Below the pieces are notes generated by a model. That model was not told the DNA's origin. It saw nothing but the letters and a program-made list of their open reading frames with translations, and did not search any database. Both the position numbers and the translations under genes were made by a program. Of a DNA stretch of 64,000 nt, positions 36,401 to 41,827 are shown one piece after another. This stretch comes from Branchiostoma floridae. Taxonomy: Eukaryota > Chordata > Leptocardii > Amphioxiformes > Branchiostomatidae. Within the stretch, counting starts at the first letter, position 1, and each line of letters starts with the position of its first letter. Location: assembly GCF_000003815.2 (NCBI RefSeq), contig NC_049983.1, forward strand, positions 23,368,806 to 23,432,805. Direction: 5' to 3'.

Positions 36401-36898
36401 TTTTTAATCTTTTGAATGCAAAAGTGATAACTTCACATCATACAGATCATCATTCATATATGCCTTGAATTGCCATAGAGTAACAATTGCAAGATGACAA
36501 GTGAGTGAGTGAGTGAGTGAGTGAGTGAGTGAGTGAGTGAGTGAGTGAGTGAGTGAGTGAGTGAGTAAATGAGTGTTATCGAGTGAGTGAGTGACCAATT
36601 CTTTGACTTTAAAGTTTAATGTGCGCAAAGTTTCAACTTATTTAATAAATTAAGTGTGACAAGACATACAAATTGTTACTAGCCACAGATAAATGTCTAC
36701 AAAGCTCTTTTAACATGTTACAGCAAATGCTACATTCAAAGTTTGTAAACAGACCTGAGAGTCAAAGACCCTGTTGGCGTTCTGTCTGTTTGCTGACCGT
36801 TCGTTGAGCCTGTTGTTGGAGCCGCGGGGGTTGTGTAGGTACACGTCTCCTCCAACCAGACTGCACAGGAGTAACGTAGCACTCAATGTTCTCCACAT
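9483..36898 (-). CDS. DD3-3 family secreted protein, copy A, complete, 13 exons
   Basis: Exons in transcription order: 36898-36755, 36346-36269, 35784-35595, 34893-34711, 33992-33803, 14463-14291, 13801-13558, 13355-13293, 13145-13034, 11941-11758, 10863-10792, 10350-10182, 9714-9483. They sum to 2034 nt (677 aa plus stop) in one continuous phase, a strong internal check. Exon 1 begins at ATG right after an acceptor and encodes a signal peptide ([17 protein letters not shown]) followed by the family hallmark '[14 protein letters not shown]'. Later hallmarks are 'RGGYNVG', '[10 protein letters not shown]', 'QYMC', '[18 protein letters not shown]' and '[19 protein letters not shown]'. The family is named after Dictyostelium DD3-3 and has no established function. 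The protein looks secreted: there is no C-terminal membrane helix. The exon 7 acceptor could alternatively be 10-12 nt further in. The 19.3-kb intron 5 contains three receptor genes on the other strand. Confidence 0.88.
11571..11628 (-). repeat. Partial duplicate of copy A exon 10 3' end
   Basis: It matches the 3' end of exon 10 and its donor flank (11752-11815) over about 55 bp with a few changes ('CTTCCCACTGTATGTG', 'CAGGTCCCCCTCCTCCATGT'). It lies in the intron just downstream in transcription. Not expected to be coding. Confidence 0.65.
12443..12960 (-). repeat. Four extra tandem copies of a 71-nt part of copy A exon 9
   Basis: Copies at 12443-12513, 12593-12663, 12743-12813 and 12890-12960 repeat the 3' 71 nt of exon 9 (13034-13145) plus downstream intron, with periods of 150, 150, 147 and 144 bp. 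Read on the minus strand, each copy is bounded by 'gctcag|TGGACATC' and, in the three copies nearest exon 9, 'TTCCAG|gtttgt'. They therefore look like exons with both splice sites. The most distal copy has CAT instead of CAG before the gt. 71 nt is not a multiple of three, so inclusion would shift the frame. Confidence 0.85.
14083..14222 (-). repeat. Two partial duplicates of copy A exon 6 3' edge
   Basis: 'gccttctccagatagctgta' occurs in the true exon 6 end (14300-14319) and again in the downstream intron at about 14091-14110 and 14191-14210, each with the flanking donor-side sequence. Period about 100 bp. Confidence 0.75.
14596..14820 (-). repeat. Two partial duplicates of copy A exon 6 5' edge
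   Basis: The 5' edge of exon 6 and its acceptor flank ('ctcacgcttgtagtagctgt', then 'tttggtggttaattacctgg') recur at 14757-14820 nearly intact and, shortened, at 14596-14630. Each copy retains the 'ctccacag'-like acceptor on the minus strand. Confidence 0.75.
14821..16229. other. Upstream flank of LRRIG-1, part of a segmental duplication
   Basis: No coding gene seen. Parts match the LRRIG-2 upstream flank: 'ctccctgctgtcta' blocks (about 14930 and 22922), 'acggacatcttttctt' (15065 and 24118), and the 'gcgcagttgcag' block (about 15269 and 24288). The region 15960-16140 resembles the dispersed repeat at 61808-61995 ('aagataactcaagaa'). Confidence 0.55.
16230..16610 (-). mobile_element. LINE reverse transcriptase C-terminal remnant
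   Basis: On the minus strand an open stretch reads '[20 protein letters not shown]', followed by '[20 protein letters not shown]' and then a stop. Past frameshifts it continues with '[14 protein letters not shown]' and 'GYNLQLFKS'. This is the classical C-terminal region of LINE reverse transcriptases. It is broken by stops and frameshifts and is a dead fragment. Confidence 0.7.
16841..18739 (+). CDS. LRRIG-1: LRR-Ig transmembrane receptor, tail truncated by transposon
   Basis: The start ATG at 16841 is chosen because it opens a signal peptide ([20 protein letters not shown]) identical in design to LRRIG-2. The 15 codons before it follow an acceptor at about 16825 and are probably 5' UTR. 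Order in the 632 aa: signal peptide 1-25, Cys-flanked LRRNT to about 50, about eleven 24-residue LRRs, LRRCT (NNPWQCDC) 320-370, one I-set-like Ig domain 372-466 (Cys near 395 and 446), Thr-rich stalk 467-551, membrane helix about 553-580. The cytoplasmic end is only about 50 residues. After residue 620 it runs into a hAT-like element and stops. The paralogue LRRIG-3 continues at this point into a tyrosine-motif tail. LRR-Ig genes are known to be expanded in amphioxus. The ligand is unknown. Confidence 0.88.
   Translation: MGEKLPGMLLSLLIILKVFGSTEASCSISGSYADCSNQGLTSVPQDLPTGITELDLWGNQVTTLDQSDFSRYGRLTHLYLGNTHISTINSQAFFDLPDLINLNLDGNRLSSIRSDMFTGLGNLETLSLDGNEISDIQTGPFNSTPQLRILSLENNNLTNLRSDMFTGLGNLKTLILHSNEINDAGTFNSTPQLKFLSLSQNKLTNLRSDMFTGQGNLEYLWLDNNEISDIQAGTFSSTSQLRTLTLHQNRLTLFKADTFANLTLLTTLQLYRNNIATFPIEALSKLPSLSGLQLQDNQMVTLPSTAYNRLLSLSYVSIDNNPWQCDCRMLPFRQKMTGSHLIENQITCEGPSNFHGQRLKDINPEDLMSNCEEPTIVRFGKSDNNTVIEGETLRLVCEVSGIPTPDITVTLPSGLNVSVESGGRVTVDVNGTITITNVTAAADAGLYVCVATSSVVGSTSATLLVDIQLKVATTGNVKTVTTTGIVKTMTTTGILNTAATTGTVNIVGTIGKVTTVAKTETITTVATSGTLSPVTSPLAMTGALNKPESSTTFSLPVLIGSVCGSVAGTVLVVTIILIIWRRRKTQNPPSGPTPPVVFSSAAASVTIRDGYQYRKFGSRSGSGQKDQVQVRT
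18661..19463. mobile_element. hAT-like non-autonomous DNA transposon inserted in LRRIG-1 coding sequence
   Basis: The element is flanked by a perfect 8-bp target duplication GTCACAAT (18653-18660 and 19464-19471). Its inverted ends are TAGGGATGGGTACCAGTACAG-type (left) and, reversed, TAGGGCTGGGTATCGGTACAG-type (right). An 8-bp duplication and a TAGGG terminus are hAT superfamily features. No transposase is present. It contains a second nested element (19043-19404). Confidence 0.88.
19043..19404. mobile_element. Nested hAT-like MITE (CAGGGTTGTAGCCAGC family)
   Basis: It is flanked by a perfect 8-bp duplication ACCGGTCC (19035-19042 and 19405-19412). Ends are CAGGTTGTAGCCAGC and, reversed, CAGGGTTGTAGCCAGC. 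A second full copy in opposite internal orientation is at 57799-58151. It was inserted after the outer element. Confidence 0.88.
19464..20530 (+). pseudogene. Disconnected LRRIG-1 cytoplasmic tail with YQSL repeats
   Basis: Reading from the second target-site copy gives [16 protein letters not shown], matching LRRIG-3's [17 protein letters not shown] '[16 protein letters not shown]' segment and then a 12-residue tyrosine repeat array follow. The 811-bp insertion (803 bp plus 8-bp duplication) is 1 mod 3, and this frame is exactly the one expected after precise removal. Two +1 insertions inside the array (units near 19848 and 20027, 'tacctggtccc' for 'taccagtccc') shift the frame further. The end (about 20434-20530) still matches LRRIG-3's final exon portion, including 'cagtccctaaaaagacata'. 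It could be dead, or spliced to LRRIG-1 if the transposon is treated as an intron. Confidence 0.8.
19636..20346 (+). repeat. 36-bp coding minisatellite, about 19 units
   Basis: Tandem 36-bp units encode variants of '[12 protein letters not shown]'. About 17 units carry YQSL or YRSL. Two boundary units have AEH(I/M)..MS instead. Units near 19848 and 20027 have a one-base insertion. The unit is open in several frames on both strands, which yields long but spurious alternative reading frames. Confidence 0.9.
20563..20662. other. Assembly gap (100 N)
   Basis: A run of 100 N, likely a placeholder of unknown true size. Confidence 0.99.
20663..22142. other. LRRIG-1 3' flank, no gene seen
   Basis: AT-rich. 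The part near 21640-21990 ('gcactgaaag.gttgagtgaaaatg', then 'ttgagggcc.tttctt') matches the flank 3' of LRRIG-3 near 32740-33140, so it belongs to the duplicated unit. Confidence 0.5.
22143..22736. mobile_element. Non-autonomous TA-flanked DNA transposon with long inverted ends
   Basis: The left end 'ACCGTATATTCTCGAATAAA' recurs as the reverse complement at the right end ('TTTATTCGAGAATATACGGT'), with TA on both sides, as for Tc1/mariner-type elements. Internally 'aaataaagtacgcacc' is repeated three more times. No transposase. Confidence 0.8.
23023..24105. mobile_element. 1.08-kb non-autonomous DNA transposon, 5-bp target duplication
   Basis: Inverted ends AACGGGAGGGGGCCATACTT / reverse complement are flanked by ATGGT on both sides (23018-23022 and 24106-24110). 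It interrupts the LRRIG-2 upstream flank exactly where the LRRIG-1 flank is continuous (near 15058). The interior is moderately GC-rich with no recognisable protein. Confidence 0.75.
24111..25546. other. LRRIG-2 upstream flank
   Basis: Continues the duplication with the LRRIG-1 flank (15065-15500). An acceptor (gacattatcag|agcacagag at 25531) just precedes the start codon and matches the LRRIG-1 acceptor, which suggests a shared upstream 5' UTR exon that I could not locate. Confidence 0.5.
25547..27235 (+). CDS. LRRIG-2: LRR-Ig transmembrane receptor (ectodomain and membrane helix)
   Basis: Starts with the same signal peptide as LRRIG-1 ([20 protein letters not shown]). The 562 aa comprise LRRNT, about thirteen LRRs to residue 368, LRRCT (NNPWQCNC) about 370-420, one Ig domain to about 514, almost no Thr-rich stalk, and a membrane helix about 520-549. 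This frame stops at 27233-27235 soon after the helix. The +1 frame over the same bases reads '[16 protein letters not shown]' into the N-gap, and a tyrosine-rich tail follows the gap. A one-base frameshift, or a splice at about 27200-27215, is therefore likely. Two consecutive LRR pairs (about 25960-26060 and 26106-26206) are almost identical at the DNA level. Confidence 0.85.
   Translation: MGKKLPGMLLSLLIILKVFGSTQTSCTITGSTANCSNQNLTSVPQDLPTNITELDLGNNLITTLNQSDFSQYGSLTSLHVRGNRIATIKSQAFYNLSDLTHLDLSWNRMSNIITDMFTGLGNLKTLWLYSNRISDIQAGTFSSTPQLTTLSLGNNKLTNLSADMFTGLGNLDNLYLHSNKISDIQAGTFSSTPQLTTLSLGNNKLTNLSADMFTGLGNLENLDLRHNEISDIQAGTFSSTPHLTTLSLGNNKLTNLRSDMFTGLGTLDILWLDNNEIRDIQAGTFSPTPQLRYLRLYQNRLTLLKEETFANHALIRWLRLHSNNIKNFPMEALSKLPSLSELQLQDNQMVTLPSAAYNQLLSLSTVNINNNPWQCNCSMLPFRQKMTGSHSFENQIICEGPSNFHRQKLTDINPEDLKSDCEEPTILRFERAHNSAVVEGGTLHLVCEASGIPTPDITVTLPSGLNVTVESDGKVTVDVNGTITITNFTAAADAGLYACTAASVVGSTSATMTVPESTNTFSLPVVVGSVCAVTCFVLLVTIILTIWYKRRSKSPLFGLRFR
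27257..27356. other. Assembly gap (100 N) inside LRRIG-2 tail
   Basis: A run of 100 N lies between the juxtamembrane acidic segment and the tyrosine-rich repeats, so the reading frame cannot be followed across it. Confidence 0.99.
27358..28161 (+). CDS. LRRIG-2 cytoplasmic tail: YxN tandem repeat array
   Basis: Open from the gap edge to 28161. It consists of 33-40-residue repeats, each with two tyrosines: '[10 protein letters not shown]..' and '..VILYENDDE'. The tyrosine context is overwhelmingly Y-x-N (YENS, YEND, YDNN, YLNG, YQNS), the core ligand for the Grb2 SH2 domain. Acidic residues follow the LYEND sites. It ends prematurely at 'YESSC'. Compared with the other units, 14 bp are missing between 'tatgaaa' and 'gcagctg' at about 28151, and the next frame continues the repeat. 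Its link to the ectodomain rests on position and the acidic segment before the gap. Confidence 0.75.
   Translation, partial: DEPQSHKYENSQVIAAVQDAVAGPPVILYENEDESATEKDDLLSHKYENSQVIASVQDTLAVPIVMLYDNNDETVKDDPQSHKYENSLMIATAQDTLAVSPVILYENDDESTRKDDPQSHRYENRQMIADAKDDLVVSPVILYENDDASVKDPQSHKYENSQMIADAKDDLAICPVTFYDRPRPNRYLNGQMIAAAQDILTVSPVILYENDDETVKDDPQSQKYQNSQIIAAAKSSLVVSSVILYENDNESVTREYDPQSLQYESSC
28152..28531 (+). pseudogene. LRRIG-2 tail beyond the 14-bp deletion
   Basis: In the frame shifted by the deletion the repeat goes on: '[16 protein letters not shown]', '[13 protein letters not shown]' and '[13 protein letters not shown]', then a distinct end with 'HYQQL' and 'TYTSL' and a stop at 28531. 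This would be the native C-terminus if the deletion were absent or compensated. Otherwise it is untranslated. Confidence 0.7.
28532..28979. other. LRRIG-2 3' flank, no gene seen
   Basis: Presumed 3' UTR and intergenic DNA with no coding signal. An AATAAATA at about 28845 could serve for polyadenylation. Confidence 0.4.
28988..29606. mobile_element. hAT-like non-autonomous transposon (CAGCCTTGTCA ends)
   Basis: A perfect 8-bp duplication GGTAGTGA (28980-28987 and 29607-29614) flanks inverted ends CAGCCTTGTCA / TGACAAGGCTG. The interior has runs of G and C that fold on themselves (29450-29510) and a 'ctgcaagccgcaaagcggct' palindrome. No transposase. Confidence 0.88.
29816..32071 (+). CDS. LRRIG-3: LRR-Ig receptor with YQSL tail, 5' end missing
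   Basis: Open from 29816 (a TAG lies at 29813-29815) to the stop at 32071. Homology to LRRIG-1 and -2 starts abruptly at 'CTCACCAGTGTTCCTCAG', inside the LRRNT. The signal peptide and first cysteines are absent and no ATG gives a signal sequence, so it is a 5'-truncated gene, or its first exon lies upstream unseen ('tttttcctcaccag' could act as an acceptor). It then has about ten LRRs, LRRCT (NNPWQCDC), one Ig domain, a Thr-rich repeat stalk, a membrane helix ([20 protein letters not shown]) and an intact tail. The tail holds YEDV, three YQSL spaced 12 residues apart, a proline stretch (PPLPLP) and a terminal [10 protein letters not shown]. It serves as the reference for the uninterrupted tail of LRRIG-1. 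Confidence 0.82.
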   Translation, partial: RFFLTSVPQNLPTGITHLDLERNQITTSSQSDFSRYGNLTYMDLRHNHIATINSQAFYNLSDLLHLQLSSNRLSNLRSDMFTGLGNLQTLWLHYNEISDIQAGTFNSIPQLRTLRLHQNELTSLRSDMFTGLGNLEELGLSNNEISDIQAGTFNSTPQLRVLRLYQNTLTHLRSDMFTGLGNLETLSLYINEMSEIQADSFNFTPQLIGLSLSRNKLTNLRSDMFTGLGNLEELWLHTNEINDIQAGTFSLTPQLTKLYLHKNKLISLSAGMFTGLPSLSELQLQDNQMVTLPSEAYNKLLSIRSININNNPWQCDCRMLPFRQKMTGYRSFEYQITCEGPSNFHGQKLKDISPEDLMSDCEEPTILKFERVHNNTAVEGETLHLVCEASGIPTPDITVTLPSGLNVTVESLTGRRVTVEVNGTIPITKLNVTAAADDGLYVCAATSPVGSTFATLLVDVQMNVATTGTVTTADTTGTVTTADTTGTVTSEATTGTVTTVDTTGTVTTADTTGTVTSEATTGTVTTVDTTGTVTTADTTGTVTSEATTGTMSPVSSPLAVTNTSLNKPDSSTSFSLPVLIGCVCGSVAGTVLLGAIIFTVWYKRKTQNPPSDPTPPVVFSNASASVTISGQGQTGQGGAQQPTGESLNARHSSDHAPGRPTSLEYEDVSLPKRNMMPNGAGPRQPPSKYQSLGPRQQPAEYQSLEPMKQSSEYQSLGPNKNRVPSDDLPPLPLPTGANNTQHYYQSLKRHI
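31207..31467 (+). repeat. 27-bp coding repeat of the Thr-rich stalk
   Basis: Nine-residue units 'TTGTVTTAD', 'TTGTVTSEA' and 'TTGTVTTVD' recur about ten times. They form an 81-bp higher-order unit repeated almost without change. The dense threonines suggest an O-glycosylated mucin-like stalk. LRRIG-1 has a decayed version and LRRIG-2 has essentially none. Confidence 0.9.
32072..33802. other. LRRIG-3 3' flank, no gene seen
   Basis: AT-rich. Part of the 3' flank duplication (see 20663-22142). AATAAA occurs at about 32977. It ends at the donor of copy A exon 5. Confidence 0.45.
35046..35129 (-). repeat. Partial duplicate of copy A exon 4 5' part
   Basis: 'cggccgttacgcagggtgtc' and 'gtctcctgcaggttggt' match exon 4 (34818-34893) over about 80 bp with substitutions. 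It lies in the upstream intron, with the acceptor-side flank also copied ('ctgaagg' for 'cctaaatg'). Confidence 0.75.
36501..36592. repeat. (GAGT)n microsatellite
   Basis: About 20 near-perfect GAGT/GTGA units lie in intron 1 of DD3-3 copy A. The apparent Thr-His-Ser-Leu repeat reading on the minus strand is a translation artefact. Confidence 0.95.
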
Positions 36899-36948
36899 CT
36901 GTTTAAGAAATATAGAAAACATGAAATGCATATGTATAAATTTGAGGG

Positions 36949-37276
36949 TTGTGTAGGTACACGTCTCCTCCCACCAGGCTGCACAGGAGTAATGTAGCAC
37001 TCAACGTTCTCCACATCTGTACAAGAATATACAAAATATGAAACTCTGCATACTAGTACATGTAAATATAAATTTGAGGGTTGTGTACTAGTTGGTACAC
37101 GTCTCCTCCTACCAGACTGCACAGGAGTAACGTAGCACTCAATGTTCTCCACATCTGTACAAGAAAATATAGAAAACATGAAATGCATATCATGTATAAA
37201 TTTGAGGGTTGTGTAGGTACACGTCCCCTCCAACCAGACTGCACAGGAGTAATGTAGCACTTAATGTTCTCCACAT
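36949..37276 (-). repeat. Three extra tandem copies of the copy A signal-peptide exon
   Basis: Upstream of the true exon 1 (ATG at 36898), three copies start with ATG at 37016, 37154 and 37276. Each sits directly after an AG acceptor-like dinucleotide and encodes [20 protein letters not shown] plus 'LHNPQ' (or 'QLVHNPQ' in the second). They lose homology after 'HNP' and have no donor there. Copies are 118-138 bp apart. Read through, the copy at 37016 would give a 37-residue peptide ending before the next copy. A further decayed fragment is at about 37352-37373. Confidence 0.88.
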
Positions 37277-38456
37277 CTCTGTAAAAATATACAAACAAAA
37301 CATGAAAAAATGTGCATATCTATAAACTTGAGTATATTATGTTATTATGTCTCCTCCACCCAGATTGCACAAGTAGAAAAAGAAAAAAAATTGATTTTTA
37401 GAAAATTCAATGTTTCCAAGTCAAAACTTATAATTAAAGTTAAATTCAACTTAAAAGTAAAAATACAATAGAAAAAAGTTGACATAATCATCCATTCCCG
37501 GTGTATTAGATATCTTTCAGATTACAAACACAGGTTTGTTGTGCTTTATTTGATTTATCTATTAGTAAAGCAACAAAATTCCAATATTTATGAACATAAT
37601 TAATAGTCACTCATGACACACACCAACACATCCCTTCAGAATTCCTTCCCCATGAAGATTATAGACCACTTCCTTCCACTTAGAACAGGAACCAGAAATT
37701 ACTGTCATGACACCTTACTGTAACTCCACAAACAGTGGACACCTATTTTTCAAATAAACCATAACAAATATCCTGTGTTTGTAATCAGAAAGATTATTTT
37801 TCTATTATATTTAAGTTGAAAGTTTAAAATTTGAAAATTTGAAATTTTTTTAAAAATCAATTTTTTTTCTTCTTTTTCCCACTTACTCATCACAAAAATG
37901 CCAGAAAAAACCCACATTGCATTGAGTAACATCAAACACAAAAGCTACATGTACTACAAGACTACTAAAGGTAAAAATTTACATTTTGGCTAAATCATGT
38001 TTGATGCCAAAGCAATTTGTGTTACTCTGAGTCTGACTGTCTGAGACCTAGCAAAAAAAAGGCGGCTCCATTTTTCAAGCTTGTGTATCCTTTTAAGGTT
38101 ATACCATTACCAATGGAAAATGGTTACTGAGCTTAGTAGTTCCACTTCAACATGGCAGTCAACAGTGTGGTCTTCCAGAGACTAGTAAGCTTACATTCTT
38201 ATTTATTCTTAGTGCAACTTGAGACGACTTGGTACAACAGTAGCACACTCTTAGTAAGTCGTTAGTCAATGACAATCATCTTCATCTATACCAAATGTCC
38301 ATTGCACGCCTCTTCAATGCCATTGGTGACCTTAATACAACGTACAGGAATGCCCAAAACGCTGCCTGGAATCTTTTTTCTTAGAGTTGGACTACATTTT
38401 AAAGACGTGGAGATTAGATGTACGAAGTATAACATCTCAAAAAACATCAATCTCAG

Positions 38457-38650
38457 TACAGTAGAAGTCAGTTAATTGCACAACAGATTACTGCACACTT
38501 GTGTTAATTCAATCATAATTGCACTGACTCCCAAAATCCCAAACCGGTGTGGTCCAGCTAGATAACTTTGTGGTATTGCACCACCCGAATAATTGCACGG
38601 AAAACGCTGGCAAATGAAATGGGGTGTGCAATTCAACGGCTTCTATTGTA
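38457..38650. mobile_element. pogo/Tc1-like MITE
   Basis: The imperfect inverted ends 'TACAGTAGAAGTCAGTTAAT' and (reversed) 'TACAATAGAAGCCGTTGAAT' are flanked by TA, with 'ttgcac' repeats inside. The CAGTAGAA-type ends and TA duplication fit the pogo/Tigger group. No transposase. Confidence 0.65.
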
Positions 38651-38785
38651 TTAAGCACAAAGAAATCCTTGCAATTCACACAATACTGGACACAGTGTCT
38701 CTGGAAGCATTTATACAATACATTTGTACATGATTTAGGAAACCTGTCAACTTGAACTTGAAGTTGAACTCAAGTTGACGAGGCT

Positions 38786-38911
38786 TAAAAAGTTAATTGG
38801 TCTATATCCTGATGCATATAGTTTGCAACTGATTTCGTCCAGTGTTTGCAACTTCTAGAAAAAGCCACACTGGACCACCTTTTGTATCAGATCCTGTCAT
38901 CCTCCATCCAC
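38786..38911. repeat. Dispersed repeat, inverted copy at 44917-45040
   Basis: About 120 bp ('ccagtgtttgcaacttctag', 'gatcctgtcatcctccatc') is present almost unchanged as reverse complement at 44917-45040, where an N-gap cuts it. Probably the end of a transposon. Confidence 0.8.
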
Positions 38912-41827
38912 TACCGTGCAAATCCTTCAATGATCTCCTTATACTATAAGCAAGTCAGGTTACACTTGACCGTCAGGTGTTATATGTCGACAGCTCCCCT
39001 ATATAAATAGTATATTCGTACATTTTCGCGATGCCATAATAAAATACACCAATATGATAACCGAAAACGCTACACTGCTAGCCTTCCTGTAAATCCCGAT
39101 ACTTCCCTTCCCAACTCCGTCGGACTGCCTGCAAGTTCTCTCGGGGCACAGCCCGTCCCAGGCCGAAGACATTTCCACATGTTTACGATAACTTCCGACC
39201 CCAGTAGTACGTGTATTTATGGGTTTTCCACATATCTTATGGTACTCGCCGACACCTTAACTACCAAGGAAAGATCTCGTCACGTACCTTTGTCTTAAAA
39301 CTGCTTAAGATCTGCTCTGAAGACGTAAAAGTTGACTCAAGATTGATCCATCAGAAGCTCCACTCTTTTCATCGGGCAGGAAGTGTAGTGTGTGGGTCAC
39401 ATGATCGGGACGTACCAATATGTGACGGGGATGTTTTCTGACCTAGAAAACGATTGTGTTTTACAAGAGTTTGGCTTAACTTGAATTTTTGAAATATAAT
39501 ACATTGAATATCTTGAGTTTCTATTCATGATTATTTTGTTGGAAATAAGCGATCTTATATTTACGTTATAAAACTTTCATCCCTGTCATAAAATGGTATC
39601 ACCTCTTAAGGTGAGACAATTTACCGTCAGTGCCCTTTGGGGCGACAGGTAAACACTAATGCATCACGCACGCACGCTATCTAATGGCACAGATAAAGTC
39701 ATCATACATAAATAGCTAGGTGACGACATAGGCGTACATCAAAGTGGGGCGGCTGTGTAAGACAATCAATGACCATAAAACATTGATTAAGGTTGTCAAT
39801 AGGACAAGGTGGAACATTACATGGTATAGAATGGATCGAGCGACTGAATAAATTCTTTGAAGAGTCAGATGTTTCTGATAGCATACACTACTAGTATCTT
39901 TCTTCAGTGACCAAGAATTTATGGTAATTTGTGATGTAGATTGAGCCGTAAATGTTGTCGTCACTGGTTGAGTCGGTCCCGTACCAGTGTGTGCAAGTCA
40001 CTTAAATCGGAAATCCATACATCAATTAACAATGCCCTCTTCGTTACCCATGCCTCGTATCAAGATCAACTACATGTGTACTATTACTTTTCAAACAGAA
40101 ACGTTGCAACAGTCGGATATATTGAAAAACTAGACAAAACTTCATTTTCCTTTCTACTTCTTCAATGATGATTTTAACAGAATTCTTTGAATGTTCGTCC
40201 GCATTTTTGTAGGTTCTGCCGCTACCAGCCCAAAGCTGCCTAGGCAGACTCATGTAATGACTTGTCTCATCGTCAATAAAGTCAAAGTCAACAGTAAGTC
40301 GTTGTCCTTTAAAGTTTCCTGTCCCTTACGCAAACAATTTATTTCTTCTGACATTTCAAGGGTTCGGGTTTGTATGTTTTTTGAAAGACGCAAGGTAGAC
40401 AAATCATCGGAAAAAAGTTTGTGGAAAGTTTGCAAAATCTAACAAAAGCTGACCTTGGAATGCTCTACTCTAACCATGGTTGCGTGAGGAGGACGTTTTT
40501 CGTGTGTCCTTGGGTCTCAAAGTATTCGTTACCAAACCTCCTTGTTGTTACTTAAAGAATTCACTCTTTTCATGCAAGATCTCCTCGAACAATGAGAAAC
40601 CATGCAGCATAGCACTTCTATGTTTTGTAAATCCGCTTTAGGAACCCCCATCTCCTTAAAAATCCCTGTCTTGTTTGTCTTGCGCATAGCTAAGGAGTCG
40701 GGGCTATCTTACCCCTAAAGCCCCGAGTCTTTGTCCTCTCAATTTCTGAGAAAGTCAAAAGTCTTGGAAACTTTACAGTGCAGCTAAAATTAGAAGATGA
40801 CCACTTTGCGTGACTTAACAGAGATCGTTATCAAACGCACCAATTATCTGTACACACAATCCAGCAACAAGCCTGTAATTCACACCGCTATGTACCATTC
40901 TTTCCATGGATTTGTGAAACACACTGTATTTCTTATGCTATTTGGTGATTAAGGTTGGATTTCCGGGGGAAAAATCAAACTTAGACACGCACGGAACAGT
41001 CACATTAATAATGACAACCACAGACAACTTTGTACAACACAAACTCTGTGAGTTCGTATACACATGTTTTAAAAGGGAAGAGTCATGTAAACGTTAGATA
41101 TAGTGATAGCTTAGTTGCAGATGTATTGTTTATTCAATTGTAATACTACATGTTATAGTACTTAGTCTCTATAATTAGTATCCCATTATGGGATTTGCTG
41201 CATTTAGCCCACATGGGCAGGAACATGCAAATAAAGATCATTCATTAATTTTGTCATCTAGCAAAGAGTTAACAAACTTTCGAAAAAATACGGCTAGGTA
41301 CATCACTGCCCAACTTTCCGTTATTTGATACTGTTGCCGCAGGTGTACCTGTAAAGTAAAGACAGGTTTACAGGTGAAGTGAGGTGTGATGACTCACAAC
41401 CCCGGGAAAGGTCTCCGATGTCTCCATTGTCCAAATTTGGTCATGCTATATCACTTCCGTGTTTAGGCGGGTCGCCCTTTCGGGATGACAATATCATTAC
41501 GCGTAATTTGTTCAGAAACAATTTTGAACAATTCCTGTCAATATTTGAGATCTAAAACAGAATTTTAACATTTCTATTCGTATATTTTGCTTATTTAGTA
41601 AAGAAAAGGGGAGTTAATCGAAAAGATTGCAGGACTCTTTTCTTTCATGTGGAAGGGCACACTTGACCGCGGAAAGTACACAGGCAGTACTTTACACAGA
41701 CGACTTCTGACAGGTTCGAGTCTTTCGGGGGTCGATTTGGAGCAGAAAACTTAACGTTACGAGTTTATTTCAAGTCGCGCTGGACCGCGGCTGGGACAGA
41801 GAGGAAGATAAGAAGCATCTAGACGCC

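Larger units (their letters stand above)
37300..41827. other. Head-to-head intergenic region between the two DD3-3 genes
   Basis: No further coding exon recognised. The 5' UTR exon(s) and promoter of copy A must lie here or just upstream of 37300. GC-richer, CpG-containing DNA at about 39100-39440 and 41650-41827 are candidate promoter regions for copy A and copy B. A MITE and a dispersed repeat are listed separately. Confidence 0.4.
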
